Assembly: GCF_900105595.1 (NCBI RefSeq)
Contig: NZ_LT629784.1
Location: 62,001-126,000, forward strand
DNA: 64,000 nucleotides
DNA from: Stappia sp. ES.058
Lineage (GTDB): Bacteria; Pseudomonadota; Alphaproteobacteria; Rhizobiales; Stappiaceae
Direction of reading: 5' to 3'
Notes under the pieces: generated by a model
What the model saw: the letters and a program-made list of their open reading frames with translations, nothing else
Database searches by the model: none
Told to the model about the DNA's origin: nothing
Part shown: one piece after another, positions 44,912-53,105 of the stretch
Layout: the number at the start of each line of letters is the position of its first letter
How positions within the stretch are numbered: the first letter of the stretch is position 1
Position numbers and translations under genes: made by a program

Positions 44912-46353
44912 TGCCGGGGCTCCGCAGTATCGTCCTGTTCGTCCAGCGGGGTGATGTCGAAGGGCGCAAGTGCTTCGCCGTTGCGCTGCCAGTGATCGTA
45001 GAGAAGCGCAAGCGTGCAGGAGGCAAGCCGTGCGCGGGCATCGTCTGCGCGGCTGGTCAGGATCACCGGCACCGAGGCACCGATCACAAGGCCGGCCGCC
45101 TCCGCATGGGCAATGAAGGTCAGTTCCTTGGCCAGCATGTTGCCGGCCTCCAGATTGGGCGCGATCAGCACATCCGCGTGACCCGCGACGAGCGAGGTGA
45201 TGCCCTTCGTTTTCGCCGCTTGCACGTCGATGGCATTGTCCATGGCCAGAGGTCCGTCGACGATGCCGCCCGTGATCTGCCCGCGCTCCGCCATCTTGGA
45301 CAGGACGGCCGCGTCGAGCGTCGAAGGCATCGCCGGGTTCACGGTCTCGATGGCCGAGAGAATGCCGACCTTCGGCGTTGCGATCCCAAGCGCGCGGCCC
45401 ATGTCGATGGCATTCTGGACGATGTCGACCTTGGCGGCGAGGTCCGGGGCGATATTGATGGCCGCATCGGAAATGATCACCGGCGACGGACGCCCGGGAA
45501 TATCCATCACGAAGCAGTGGCTGAGACGCTTGCCGGTCCGCAGGCCGCCGTCGCGCTTGACGACGTGGCGCAACAACACGTCCGTGTGCAGATGGCCTTT
45601 CATCAGCGCGCGCGCGCGCCCTTCGTGCACAAGCGCGACGCCCTTTGCCGCGGCCTGCTCGTCCGAGGCGACATCGATGATCTCCAGCCCGGACAGGTTG
45701 CTTCCGAGGCTTTGGGCCGCGGCTTCGATGGCGGCTGCGTTGCCGACCAGGATCGGGGCGATCAGTCCCTCGCGCGCGGCCATGAGCGCTCCGCCGAGTG
45801 CATTGGCGTCGTCGGGTGCGACCACGGCCACGGGAAGCGGCGGCAGCGGGCGGACAAGCTCGGTGAGCCGGTCGAAATGCTGATGGCGCTCCACCAGGAT
45901 GCCGGGAAGAGCGGATGCATCGAAAGTGATGCGCGTGGATGGCGCGACGACGACGGCCTCGCCATCGGCGATCACCGTGCCGTCGGAGCGGGTCACCTGC
46001 GTGTCCAGGCGCACGACGCCCTCGGCCTCCTTGGCCGCCACTGTGGCGCTGACGGTGAGCTTGTCGCCCAGATGGACGGGCGCGCGGAAGTTGAAGGTCT
46101 GCTTGCGGTAGACGGTTCCCGGTCCAGGCAACACATTGCCGAGGACGGAGGAAATCAGCGACCCAACCCACATTGACGGGGCGACGGGATCGTCCTTCTT
46201 GCCGTCGCCGGTCCAGTCGATGTCGGGAATATGCACCGGATTGATGTTGCCGGATGCATGGGCAAAGACAAAGAGATCGTTTGCGGTCAGAAACCGCGTG
46301 AGCGAGGCGGTTTCGCCGATGACGAGTTCGTCATAGATCCGGTTTTGTGCCAT
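44908..46353 (-). CDS. Bifunctional MaoC-like hydratase / phosphate acetyltransferase
   Basis: A 481-residue fusion. The N-terminal 150 residues are a MaoC hot-dog domain (FVFAHASGNINPVHIPDIDW, with the hydratase Asp/His pattern). The C-terminal 310 residues are a PTA_PTB phosphotransacylase (VAPDDANALGGALMAAREG, FVMDIPGRPSPVIISDAAIN, and AGHADVLIAPNLEAGNMLAK). The second part interconverts acetyl-CoA (or another short acyl-CoA) and acyl phosphate; the role of the hydratase part is unclear. It is coupled to ackA by a four-base overlap, so the pair forms the acetate or butyrate-type overflow/activation route. ATG 46353 gives the common N-terminus. Confidence 0.93.
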   Translation of the reverse strand: MAQNRIYDELVIGETASLTRFLTANDLFVFAHASGNINPVHIPDIDWTGDGKKDDPVAPSMWVGSLISSVLGNVLPGPGTVYRKQTFNFRAPVHLGDKLTVSATVAAKEAEGVVRLDTQVTRSDGTVIADGEAVVVAPSTRITFDASALPGILVERHQHFDRLTELVRPLPPLPVAVVAPDDANALGGALMAAREGLIAPILVGNAAAIEAAAQSLGSNLSGLEIIDVASDEQAAAKGVALVHEGRARALMKGHLHTDVLLRHVVKRDGGLRTGKRLSHCFVMDIPGRPSPVIISDAAINIAPDLAAKVDIVQNAIDMGRALGIATPKVGILSAIETVNPAMPSTLDAAVLSKMAERGQITGGIVDGPLAMDNAIDVQAAKTKGITSLVAGHADVLIAPNLEAGNMLAKELTFIAHAEAAGLVIGASVPVILTSRADDARARLASCTLALLYDHWQRNGEALAPFDITPLDEQDDTAEPRQ

Positions 46354-46766
46354 ATTGATGTGTCCCTGCTCATGCTTCCGCGCGGTCGTACCCGATTCCG
46401 CCCGCAGTGCGGATGTCTCCCGGATGTATGGCACGATTGTGAAGCGGGAGTGAAACGGGACCCGTGTCTCGACGCCGTCCGATCAGTACGCAGACCCGTA
46501 AACAAGGCGGAACCGGCAGCGCACATGGCCAAACCCCTGGACGAACGATGTGCAGAAGGGTCCTGTCGCCCGCCCATACGGGCAGTCAACACGGCCAACG
46601 TTACGCATCTATCTGGAAACAAGTGGCCGGAGTGCAGGCCATCGGGCATCACTCGTGTCAAAACGGGCCATTGCAAACGCCTTCTGGAGCCTGAAACAGT
46701 CCACACCTGATTTGGGGACCTGTTCATGGAAGCGTTGCCCAGGATCTCAGGTGCGAGGCAGTACGA
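46354..46766. other. Intergenic region between the Pta gene and the TadE-like gene
   Basis: These 413 bases contain several short overlapping open frames with no family resemblance and no ribosome sites, and are judged non-coding. The promoter of the pta-ackA unit must lie at its left side, but no clear -35/-10 pair was found. No convincing terminator for the minus-strand Tad genes was recognised. Confidence 0.4.
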
Positions 46767-47360
46767 TCAGTTGCAGCACTCGACGTTGGTGCTGATGCGC
46801 GGACGCATGAAATAGGTGTCGCTCAACTCGATCGTTTCGGAGCTGAAGACATCCTTGAGGATCGCCGCGAAGGTCGGGCGATACGTGTAGTTTGCCTGTG
46901 AGACGATCAGATAGGTGTCCTTCTGCTTCGTCAGGCTTTCCGGAATATCGATCGGGGGCGGGGAATTCTTGCTCCAGCCGCTGGTGTTTGTCCCCCGGCT
47001 CCAGACGACCTGTGGCTTGTTGACGTCTTTCATCCAGACGCTGGCAACCACGAGCTTGATCCCGCTTGAGGGATAGGGCGCGAGCATCGCCTCGGAAATT
47101 TCCATCAGGTCGTTGATCTGGGCGGACGACAGCTTGTCGGTTTGCGCCACGAGATCAGCCAGGGCGCTCGCCGTCTGACTGACCTTGCGATCCAGCGTAA
47201 GCGCCGAATTCATCTCCACCATGCCGAGAAACAGCAGCAGCATGAACGGAAGGACCAGCGCGAACTCGACCGCGGCGACACCACGGGTGTCGCTGCAAAG
47301 GCGAGAAAGCCGGGCGACACCACGGGTGCCGCTGCGAAAGCGGAAAAGGAGGGAGGTCAC
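46767..47360 (-). CDS. TadE/TadG-family pseudopilin-like protein 1
   Basis: A 197-residue protein with the TadE-type N-terminus: a short basic stretch, then TRGVAAVEFALVLPFMLLLF with the prepilin-like Glu five residues past the expected cleavage Gly, and one membrane helix. The rest is periplasmic. TadE-like proteins are minor pseudopilins of Flp/Tad pili, processed by the prepilin peptidase. GTG 47360 is chosen because GGGGAG stands six bases before it; a TTG two codons earlier is possible. It follows TadE 2 almost without a gap. Confidence 0.85.
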   Translation of the reverse strand: MTSLLFRFRSGTRGVARLSRLCSDTRGVAAVEFALVLPFMLLLFLGMVEMNSALTLDRKVSQTASALADLVAQTDKLSSAQINDLMEISEAMLAPYPSSGIKLVVASVWMKDVNKPQVVWSRGTNTSGWSKNSPPPIDIPESLTKQKDTYLIVSQANYTYRPTFAAILKDVFSSETIELSDTYFMRPRISTNVECCN

Positions 47361-47362
47361 GC

Positions 47363-47950
47363 TCAACTCCCCGGCTTCTGGGTTGTCCAGGGGAAGGGTT
47401 CGTTGCGGAAGACGGCGGTCGCCACCAGGAGCCGGTCGCCGGAGCCCAGGTCCGCGAAATTGGTCTTCATCAGGGACGACACCATGGGCCAGCGGTAGAG
47501 CGCGCGCACGATGATGATGTCGCCGGCCTCGCCATGGTTGTATGCGGTGTCTTCGGTAATCTTGCCGTCGTCGATGAGCGGCTTCGGCGAATAGCCGGAA
47601 AACGAGTTGATGCGCTCCACGTCGATCGACAGCCGATCTTCGCTCACCGGAAAGCCGGACATGCTCTCCATTACCTTCGCCTTGAAGGCCCCGCTGTCAA
47701 ATCCCTGCGAATGGGCCTGTCCGGTCCGGATCAGCCGTGCGGCATCGAGGACGGCATTGTTCAGGACCTGGTCGGCAAAAAGCGACAAGCCGATCTCGAT
47801 CAGGCCGAACAACAGCAGGAAGAAGGGAATGGCGACGAAGCCGAACTCGATCGCCGTCGTTCCCTCCCGGTCGCGCAGAAGCAGCGTGAGCAGGCGCCGA
47901 CGTGTGGGCCTGCTCCTGCGCGCCGAACAACGTGCCGAAACCTCGTTCAT
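47363..47950 (-). CDS. TadE-family pseudopilin-like protein 2
   Basis: A 195-residue protein with an Arg-rich head, then REGTTAIEFGFVAIPFFLLL, a membrane helix with the Glu at the expected position, and a periplasmic domain (ALYRWPMVSSLMKTNFADLG near the end, a TadE hallmark). ATG 47950 follows AGGGA. It lies 39 bases after the secretin-N-domain gene and overlaps the possible TTG start of the next gene, so the three minus-strand genes form one unit pointing away from flp. Confidence 0.87.
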   Translation of the reverse strand: MNEVSARCSARRSRPTRRRLLTLLLRDREGTTAIEFGFVAIPFFLLLFGLIEIGLSLFADQVLNNAVLDAARLIRTGQAHSQGFDSGAFKAKVMESMSGFPVSEDRLSIDVERINSFSGYSPKPLIDDGKITEDTAYNHGEAGDIIIVRALYRWPMVSSLMKTNFADLGSGDRLLVATAVFRNEPFPWTTQKPGS

Positions 47951-47989
47951 CAAATCCCTCGTTCGAACCTTGCTGCCGTCTGCGGTTGT

Positions 47990-48484
47990 CTACTGGGTGA
48001 CGCCTGCGGCCTGCTCGGACATCTGCGTGCGCGCGGTCGCCTGCTTGTTTGTCAGTTCATAGCTGGCTTCCGTGTCGCCAACGCGCATCACCGGCTCGCA
48101 GGCGGGCGCGCAGGAGTAGGACGTGCGCGCCGTGTTGCGGTGAACGGTGACGATGTCGGCCTCGGGCGCGCTCACCGTGATCACCTCGTCGATGATCGGT
48201 TCGCCCTTGGCGTCCAGGATCACCAGGTTTGTGGTGCCATAGAGTTTGCCCGTCACGACGACCGTCTGGCGGTCGTACATGGTCACGTCGGCGATCGCCG
48301 GATTGCCCACGATCACGGTGTCGGCAGGGGCATCGATGCGAAACACCTTGGCCCTGTCGGTCATCACCTGCACGGCGCTTTCCTGCGCATTGCCCTCGAG
48401 AGGCGATCCGGCGAGGGCGGCCGCAAATGCAAGTGCGCCGACAAGCGACTTGGGTGAAATCAAGCGGAAAGGCGACATTTCCAT
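47990..48484 (-). CDS. Pilus assembly protein with secretin N-terminal domain (CpaC-N like)
   Basis: A 164-residue secreted protein. A signal peptide ends near GNA-QE (residue 34), followed by the T2SS/T3SS pilus N-domain seen at the front of CpaC/RcpA secretins: VFRIDAPADTVIVGNPAIAD, then MYDRQTVVVTGKLYGTTNLVILDA. No secretin channel domain follows; instead a short tail with two Cys (YSCAPACEPVMRVG) and a Gln/Thr-rich end. It may assist or cap the CpaC secretin. ATG 48484 follows GAAGGAG. It heads the minus-strand Tad unit and is divergent from flp. Confidence 0.83.
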   Translation of the reverse strand: MEMSPFRLISPKSLVGALAFAAALAGSPLEGNAQESAVQVMTDRAKVFRIDAPADTVIVGNPAIADVTMYDRQTVVVTGKLYGTTNLVILDAKGEPIIDEVITVSAPEADIVTVHRNTARTSYSCAPACEPVMRVGDTEASYELTNKQATARTQMSEQAAGVTQ

Positions 48485-48878
48485 CGGCTCCTTCAAAGAA
48501 TTCCTACCCGAACGTGAAGGATATTGGTGAAGGAACCGCTAACGCAGACACTCGCTTCGTTGCGATTCGCCGCTATCGTTAATTCAGAGGAGGCCGGGCC
48601 GTTTACCAAGTCCCGGGCGGGCTCGTCCGGTGGGGCCTGGGATGGCGGGCAAGCCTGTCCGCAGGCACTGAAGCGGTTGGTTAAAATTAAGTCGAACGTA
48701 TTTGTAATGCATTAACCATGAATACTTCGGGGAGAATTGTTTTTTCTCTGTTTTCCGAATTTAACCAAGTGGCAACTTGTGACTCCTATATTGGCAACAT
48801 CTTAGAGCGACCAAGCAAAACAGAAAAACGGTCGACAAGATGGTGCTGTCAAAACAAGTGGAAGTTAGGAGCCAACAA
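48485..48878. promoter_or_regulatory. Divergent upstream region of flp with CtrA-like half sites
   Basis: This 394-base gap becomes AT-rich from about 48670 on. ATTAACCATG at 48711-48720, TTTAACC at 48770-48776 and GGTTAAAATTAA at 48679-48690 resemble CtrA half-sites (TTAA-N7-TTAA), though none has the full spacing. TATATT at 48787-48792 could be the flp -10. In Caulobacter the flp-type pilin gene pilA is CtrA-controlled. No gene was recognised inside. Confidence 0.4.
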
Positions 48879-49064
48879 ATGAAAAATCTCTTCGCACGTT
48901 TCGCCAATGACGAATCCGGTGCCACCGCGATCGAATACGGCCTGATCGCTGGTCTCATCTCCATCGGCATCGTGACCGCTGTCACCACCGCCGGTACGTC
49001 GATCTCCGCCATCTTCACGACGGTGTCGACGAAGCTGACGGCCGCCAAGGCGAACGTCAACTAA
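48879..49064 (+). CDS. flp: Flp/Fap pilin
   Basis: A 61-residue major pilin of the Tad system. A short leader ends DESG, with cleavage expected before ATAIEYGLIAG. The Glu-Tyr pair and hydrophobic helix (GLIAGLISIGIVTAVTTAGT) are the Flp signature. The mature pilin would be about 45 residues. ATG 48879 follows TTAGGAG. It is monocistronic, closed by a strong terminator, as expected for a highly expressed pilin, and is processed by the CpaA peptidase encoded next. Confidence 0.95.
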   Translation: MKNLFARFANDESGATAIEYGLIAGLISIGIVTAVTTAGTSISAIFTTVSTKLTAAKANVN

Positions 49065-49144
49065 AACGGGATTTCCCGCACTGCGAATGGACCCGGCCGG
49101 TGACCGCTCTCAGCGAACCGGCCGGCTCGTCCGGCACGAACAAG

Positions 49145-49173
49145 CGGGCGGCCTGTGCCGCCCGTTTTCTTTT
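49145..49173 (+). terminator. Intrinsic terminator after flp
   Basis: CGGGCGGC (49145-49152) pairs with GCCGCCCG (49157-49164) across CTGT and is followed by TTTTCTTTT. A second GC-rich palindrome (CCGGCCGG repeats) lies about 45 bases upstream. The terminator isolates flp from cpaA. Confidence 0.85.
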
Positions 49174-49283
49174 GCAGCACAGGTCACGTGGATGACCGTG
49201 GGTTTTACGGACACGTAAACCGCGCTTTAAGCGACCTGTGTGATGAATGCTCGAAACGGGTTGGCGTTGAAGAGGAACGGAAC

Positions 49284-49790
49284 ATGCTCGAAGCGGCTCT
49301 GCTGGTGATCTTTCCCTGCCTGCTGGCATTTGCCGGCGCCTCCGACCTGTTCACGATGACGATCCCCAATCGCGTTTCGCTGCTTCTGATTGCCGGTTTC
49401 GCGGTGCTTGCCCCCTTCATCGGACTTGGCGCGGCCGACATTGCCTTTCATGTCCTCGCGGGTCTGGCCGCGCTGTCGCTTTGCCTTGTCTTCTTTGCCT
49501 TCGGCTGGATGGGCGGGGGCGATGCCAAGATCATGACCGTCGTGGCGCTTTGGCTCGGCTTTACCCCGGCCCTTCTCGTCTTCGTGACGCTTGCCGGCCT
49601 CTATGGTGCGGTCCTGACGCTGGGACTGTTGATGTTTCGCCAGGTCCCGGTTCTGCCGATCCCGGCCGGACGGGCCGACTGGCTGTTGCATCTGCATGAT
49701 CAGCGCACCGGCGTTCCCTACGGCATCGCGCTGTCTGTCGCTGCCCTTCAGGCCTATCCCGAAAGCGTGTGGTTCCAGGCTCTGACATGA
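49284..49790 (+). CDS. cpaA: Prepilin peptidase CpaA (TadV)
   Basis: A 168-residue integral membrane aspartic peptidase that cleaves Flp and TadE prepilins. The two catalytic Asp lie in FAGASDLFTMTIPN (about residue 21) and GWMGGGDAKIM (about 77, the GxGD motif). Four to six membrane helices fill the rest, and the N-terminal methylase domain of PilD is absent, as in TadV. ATG 49284 follows AGAGGAA; the frame is open upstream but includes the flp terminator. Confidence 0.93.
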   Translation: MLEAALLVIFPCLLAFAGASDLFTMTIPNRVSLLLIAGFAVLAPFIGLGAADIAFHVLAGLAALSLCLVFFAFGWMGGGDAKIMTVVALWLGFTPALLVFVTLAGLYGAVLTLGLLMFRQVPVLPIPAGRADWLLHLHDQRTGVPYGIALSVAALQAYPESVWFQALT

Positions 49791-49869
49791 CGCCCCGACC
49801 TGTGTGGAACGGCGACCCGCCTGCCTCCGGAACGGATGGCGGTGGAACCGGCGTCAGGCCCGATAAATA

Positions 49870-49961
49870 TTAACAGAAAATAAACGTTGCGGAGAACGAT
49901 TCTCCAAATGCAAAAGCTTTAAAATTCATTCATCTACATTGATCACACCTGATTAACCATG
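49870..49961 (+). promoter_or_regulatory. Control region of the cpaB operon with CtrA-like motifs
   Basis: In the AT-rich 260-base gap before cpaB, TTAA at 49870-49873 and TAAA at 49881-49884 are seven bases apart, one mismatch from a full CtrA site. ATTAACCATG at 49952-49961 repeats the ten bases found upstream of flp. Control by CtrA is inferred from related alphaproteobacteria. Confidence 0.4.
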
Positions 49962-50050
49962 TCTTGACCATTTGCCCCCCACAGTATCGGCAGGATGGTC
50001 GTTGGCGTTTCTGCCGGCGACACGAAATCGATTGAGTGCGGGTAACAGTC

Positions 50051-50827
50051 ATGAAGATCGCTCGTTTGGCCATTTTGGGTGTTTCGCTGGGTGCAGGCCT
50101 GCTGGTTGCGCGCATGGTAATGACCTCCGACAGTGAACCCTCGTCCGAGCCGGTTGTCGTCGCGGAATCCGTCGAGAAGGACGAAGTTCTCGTGGCGGGT
50201 CGCGACATCGAACTCGGTCAACATGTCAGCGAAGCCGATCTGGCATGGACGAACTGGCCGCGCGATCTCACCCCGCTCAATGCGATCCTGAGATCGGATC
50301 GTCCCGACGCAATTGGCGAAATCGCGGGACGGATCGCAAAGGCTCCCGTCTATTCCGGCGAGCCGCTGCGCGAGGAGCGTCTGATTTCAAGCGACCGCGG
50401 CTTCATGTCGTCGATCCTGCCGAAGGGAAAGCGGGCGATCGCTGTTTCGGTGGAAGCGTTGACCTCGGCCGGCGGTTTCATTCTTCCCGGCGACAAGGTC
50501 GATGTCATTCTCACCCGCCAGTCGGGTCAGCGTGGCGGCAACAATTTCACCAGTGAAACAATCCTCCAGAATGTGCGCGTGCTCGCGATCGACACGATCA
50601 CGGCAGGCGAGCAGGAGGAAAAGGCGTTGCCCCCCGGCCAGACCGCGACGCTCGAACTCGTGCCCAACCAGGCGGAGGTCGTTGCCCAGGCGACGCAGCT
50701 CGGCACGATCTCGCTGGTCCTGCGCAGCGTCGAGGATTCGGCTGACGATGCGGAGCAGGACGTGATCGGCGGCGGTGTGAACTTCGTGAAATTCGGCGTT
50801 ACCGGCCAGATGCAGACCCAGCGCTAG
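50051..50827 (+). CDS. cpaB: Flp pilus assembly protein CpaB
   Basis: A 258-residue periplasmic/inner-membrane protein (RcpC family). An N-terminal membrane anchor (LAILGVSLGAGLLVARMV) precedes a SAF domain (VLVAGRDIELGQHVSEADLAW, about residues 44-64) and a beta-rich RcpC domain (FILPGDKVDVILTRQ, then QNVRVLAIDTITAGEQEEKA). It helps assemble or stabilise the secretin. ATG 50051 is chosen; GTG 50036 is possible. It opens the cpaB-cpaF-tadBC operon. Confidence 0.92.
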   Translation: MKIARLAILGVSLGAGLLVARMVMTSDSEPSSEPVVVAESVEKDEVLVAGRDIELGQHVSEADLAWTNWPRDLTPLNAILRSDRPDAIGEIAGRIAKAPVYSGEPLREERLISSDRGFMSSILPKGKRAIAVSVEALTSAGGFILPGDKVDVILTRQSGQRGGNNFTSETILQNVRVLAIDTITAGEQEEKALPPGQTATLELVPNQAEVVAQATQLGTISLVLRSVEDSADDAEQDVIGGGVNFVKFGVTGQMQTQR

Positions 50828-50866
50828 AACAGGGCGGGTATGGCAATGACGTCAAGGAGAACTAGA

Positions 50867-52306
50867 ATGGTTGCTCAACGTTTCCTCGGCATCGGCCTCG
50901 CCTTCGTGCTGGCCCTCGGCGGCCTGGGTTTGCCCACGCAAGGCCTGGCGGAAGGGTATCCGAAATCCGTGACGATCGCCGCCGGCGAGCGGGTTTCGGG
51001 ACGGATCCTGCAGGTCGGTCTCGGCCGGTCGGTCGTCATAAACCTCGGCGAGGAAGTCAGCGACGTCATCGTCTCCAATCCGGAAGTGGCCGACGCGGTG
51101 GTGCGCAGCGCGCGCCGGGTCTTCGTCTTCGGCAACAAGGCGGGGCAGGCGAGCCTGTTTCTGTTCGGGCGTGCCGGCAACCAGATCGCGAGTTTCGATC
51201 TCGCTGTCGAAAACGACACGACCGATCTCAATGCGATGATCCGGCGCTCCATTCCCGGGGCCCAGATCCGCGCCGAATCGGTGAACGGCAACATGGTGCT
51301 GAGCGGGACGGCCGCGAGCACGGCGGAGGCACAAAGGGCGGCCGATCTTGCCGCGCGCTTCTCCCGCAAGGAAGGCGAAGGCCTCCCGGTTCTCAACATG
51401 ATTTCGGTGACCGGCAAGGACCAGGTGCATCTGAAGGTGACCGTTGCCGAGGTCGAGCGATCGATCATCAAGCAGCTCGGCGTCAATCTCGGCGGCAACA
51501 TCGGCATCGGCAACTACAACATCGGCTTCAACAACGCACCGCCCTATACGGTCAACTCCAACGTCACCGGCCGTTCGGCCGCCGGCCTGTTCGACCCCAC
51601 CAATCCCAACTCCACCTCCGGTTTCGTCGCCGGCGGCACACAGCTCAAGGCCAATATCGAGGCCTTGCAGCGCGACGGCGTGATCCGCACGCTCGCCGAG
51701 CCCACGCTGACGGCGATATCGGGCGAGAACGCCAGCTTCCTTGCCGGCGGCGAATTCCCGATCCCGATTTCCCAGGACAACAACCGGATCACGGTCGAGT
51801 TCAAGAAATTCGGCGTCGGGCTTGATTTCACACCGGTGGTCCTCAGCGGCGGCCGCATTTCCCTTCGCGTCAAGACGGAAGTCTCCGAGATCACGCAGGA
51901 AGGCGCGGTCAGCATCGGCACCTTGTCGATCCCGGCGCTGAAGGTGCGGCGCGCTGAATCCACCGTCGAACTGCCCTCCGGCGGCACGCTGGTGATGGCC
52001 GGTCTGTTGAAGGAATCCTACAAGCAGGACCTCAACGGCGTGCCCGGCCTGATGCAGGTGCCCATTCTGGGCGCGCTGTTCAAGAGCCGTGACTTCCTGC
52101 GCCAGGAGACCGAACTCGCCGTTTTCGTCACGCCCTACACCGTGCGCCCCGTGGCGCGTTCCGAACTCGTCGAACCGACGAAGAACTTCGCCCCGGCCAC
52201 GGACGGGGACACGATTTTCCTGAACCGCCTGAACCGCGTCTATCGCGTGTCCGGTAGCCCGGCCGAGGGCGGCTATCACGGCCAGGTCGGCTTTATCTAC
52301 GAATGA
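50867..52306 (+). CDS. cpaC: Outer-membrane secretin CpaC (RcpA)
   Basis: A 479-residue secretin. A signal peptide ends near GLA-EG; the pilus N-domain (GRSVVINLGEEVSDVIVSNP) and a BON-like domain (IPGAQIRAESVNGNMVLSGT) follow. The secretin channel domain spans about residues 230-430 with ALQRDGVIRTLAEPTLTAIS, LAGGEFPIPI and the closing VPILGALFKSRDFLRQETEL. ATG 50867 follows AAGGAGAA; ATG 50840 has no ribosome site. It forms the outer-membrane exit pore for the Flp pilus. The end overlaps cpaD. Confidence 0.95.
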   Translation: MVAQRFLGIGLAFVLALGGLGLPTQGLAEGYPKSVTIAAGERVSGRILQVGLGRSVVINLGEEVSDVIVSNPEVADAVVRSARRVFVFGNKAGQASLFLFGRAGNQIASFDLAVENDTTDLNAMIRRSIPGAQIRAESVNGNMVLSGTAASTAEAQRAADLAARFSRKEGEGLPVLNMISVTGKDQVHLKVTVAEVERSIIKQLGVNLGGNIGIGNYNIGFNNAPPYTVNSNVTGRSAAGLFDPTNPNSTSGFVAGGTQLKANIEALQRDGVIRTLAEPTLTAISGENASFLAGGEFPIPISQDNNRITVEFKKFGVGLDFTPVVLSGGRISLRVKTEVSEITQEGAVSIGTLSIPALKVRRAESTVELPSGGTLVMAGLLKESYKQDLNGVPGLMQVPILGALFKSRDFLRQETELAVFVTPYTVRPVARSELVEPTKNFAPATDGDTIFLNRLNRVYRVSGSPAEGGYHGQVGFIYE

Positions 52307-53085
52307 TGGGGATCGCACCGATGAATGCAAAGACCGCACAGCGCCGCGCAGCGGCAGCGCGCCCGAGCCGGCCGGTCATGCCCGCCGTGGCGGTTCTCGC
52401 AGCGCTTCTCGCCGCAGGCTGCCAGAGCCAGGCGCCGACCACCTCCGCGCTTGCCGCCAACGACTACCGGCTGCGCCATCCCATCGTGGTCGGCGAAGGC
52501 ACCAAGACGCTGGACCTGCCGATCGGCAGCGGCATGCGGCATCTTTCGCCGCAGCTCGCCGCAGTGGTGTCGAGTTTCGCCCGGGATGCGCGCTCGCGCG
52601 GCGGCGGATCGGTGGAGGTCATCGCCCCGTCGGGGTCGCGCAACGAGGCGGCGGTTCATGCCGTTCTGCCGCAGATCCGCAAGGCGCTTGCCCGCGGTGG
52701 TGTTCCGTCCAAACGGATTGCAACACGCAGCTACAGCGTCAATGACGGCGGCATCGCCGCACCCGTTCGCCTCGCCTACACCGGCATTCAGGCCAGCGCG
52801 GGGCCTTGCGGGCAGTGGCCGGCCAGTATCAACGGCGGCGGGTCGGCGACGAAGCACAATCCGCAGTTGAACAACACGCAGTATCACAATTTCGGCTGCA
52901 GCGCCCAGGCGAACCTGGCTGCAATGGTCGACAATCCGTCCGACCTGCTCTACCCGCGCGCGATGGAGCCGGGTGACCAGATGCGCCGTGGCGTCGTCTA
53001 CGAAAAGTACCGCAATGGCGAGCAGACGGCATCGGAATACAAGCAGGGTGACGGCGCGCAGATTTCCGACGCAGCCGGAAACTGA
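52303..53085 (+). CDS. cpaD: Pilus assembly lipoprotein CpaD
   Basis: A protein of 260 residues from ATG 52303, which overlaps the cpaC stop; ATG 52321 with GGGGA upstream is an equally good start. The lipobox LLAAGC (about residue 39) makes it a lipoprotein. The CpaD domain shows LRHPIVVGEGTKTLDLPIGS, then VEVIAPSGSRNEAAVHAVLP and NFGCSAQANLAAMVDNPSDL near the end. CpaD probably acts as pilotin or partner of the CpaC secretin. Confidence 0.92.
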   Translation: MMGIAPMNAKTAQRRAAAARPSRPVMPAVAVLAALLAAGCQSQAPTTSALAANDYRLRHPIVVGEGTKTLDLPIGSGMRHLSPQLAAVVSSFARDARSRGGGSVEVIAPSGSRNEAAVHAVLPQIRKALARGGVPSKRIATRSYSVNDGGIAAPVRLAYTGIQASAGPCGQWPASINGGGSATKHNPQLNNTQYHNFGCSAQANLAAMVDNPSDLLYPRAMEPGDQMRRGVVYEKYRNGEQTASEYKQGDGAQISDAAGN

Positions 53086-53105
53086 TCCCGGGAGGAGCAG
53101 GACGC

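Noticed and set aside
46231..46727. Short open frames on both strands between the Pta and TadE genes
   Set aside because: They overlap each other, lack ribosome sites and resemble no family; treated as non-coding.
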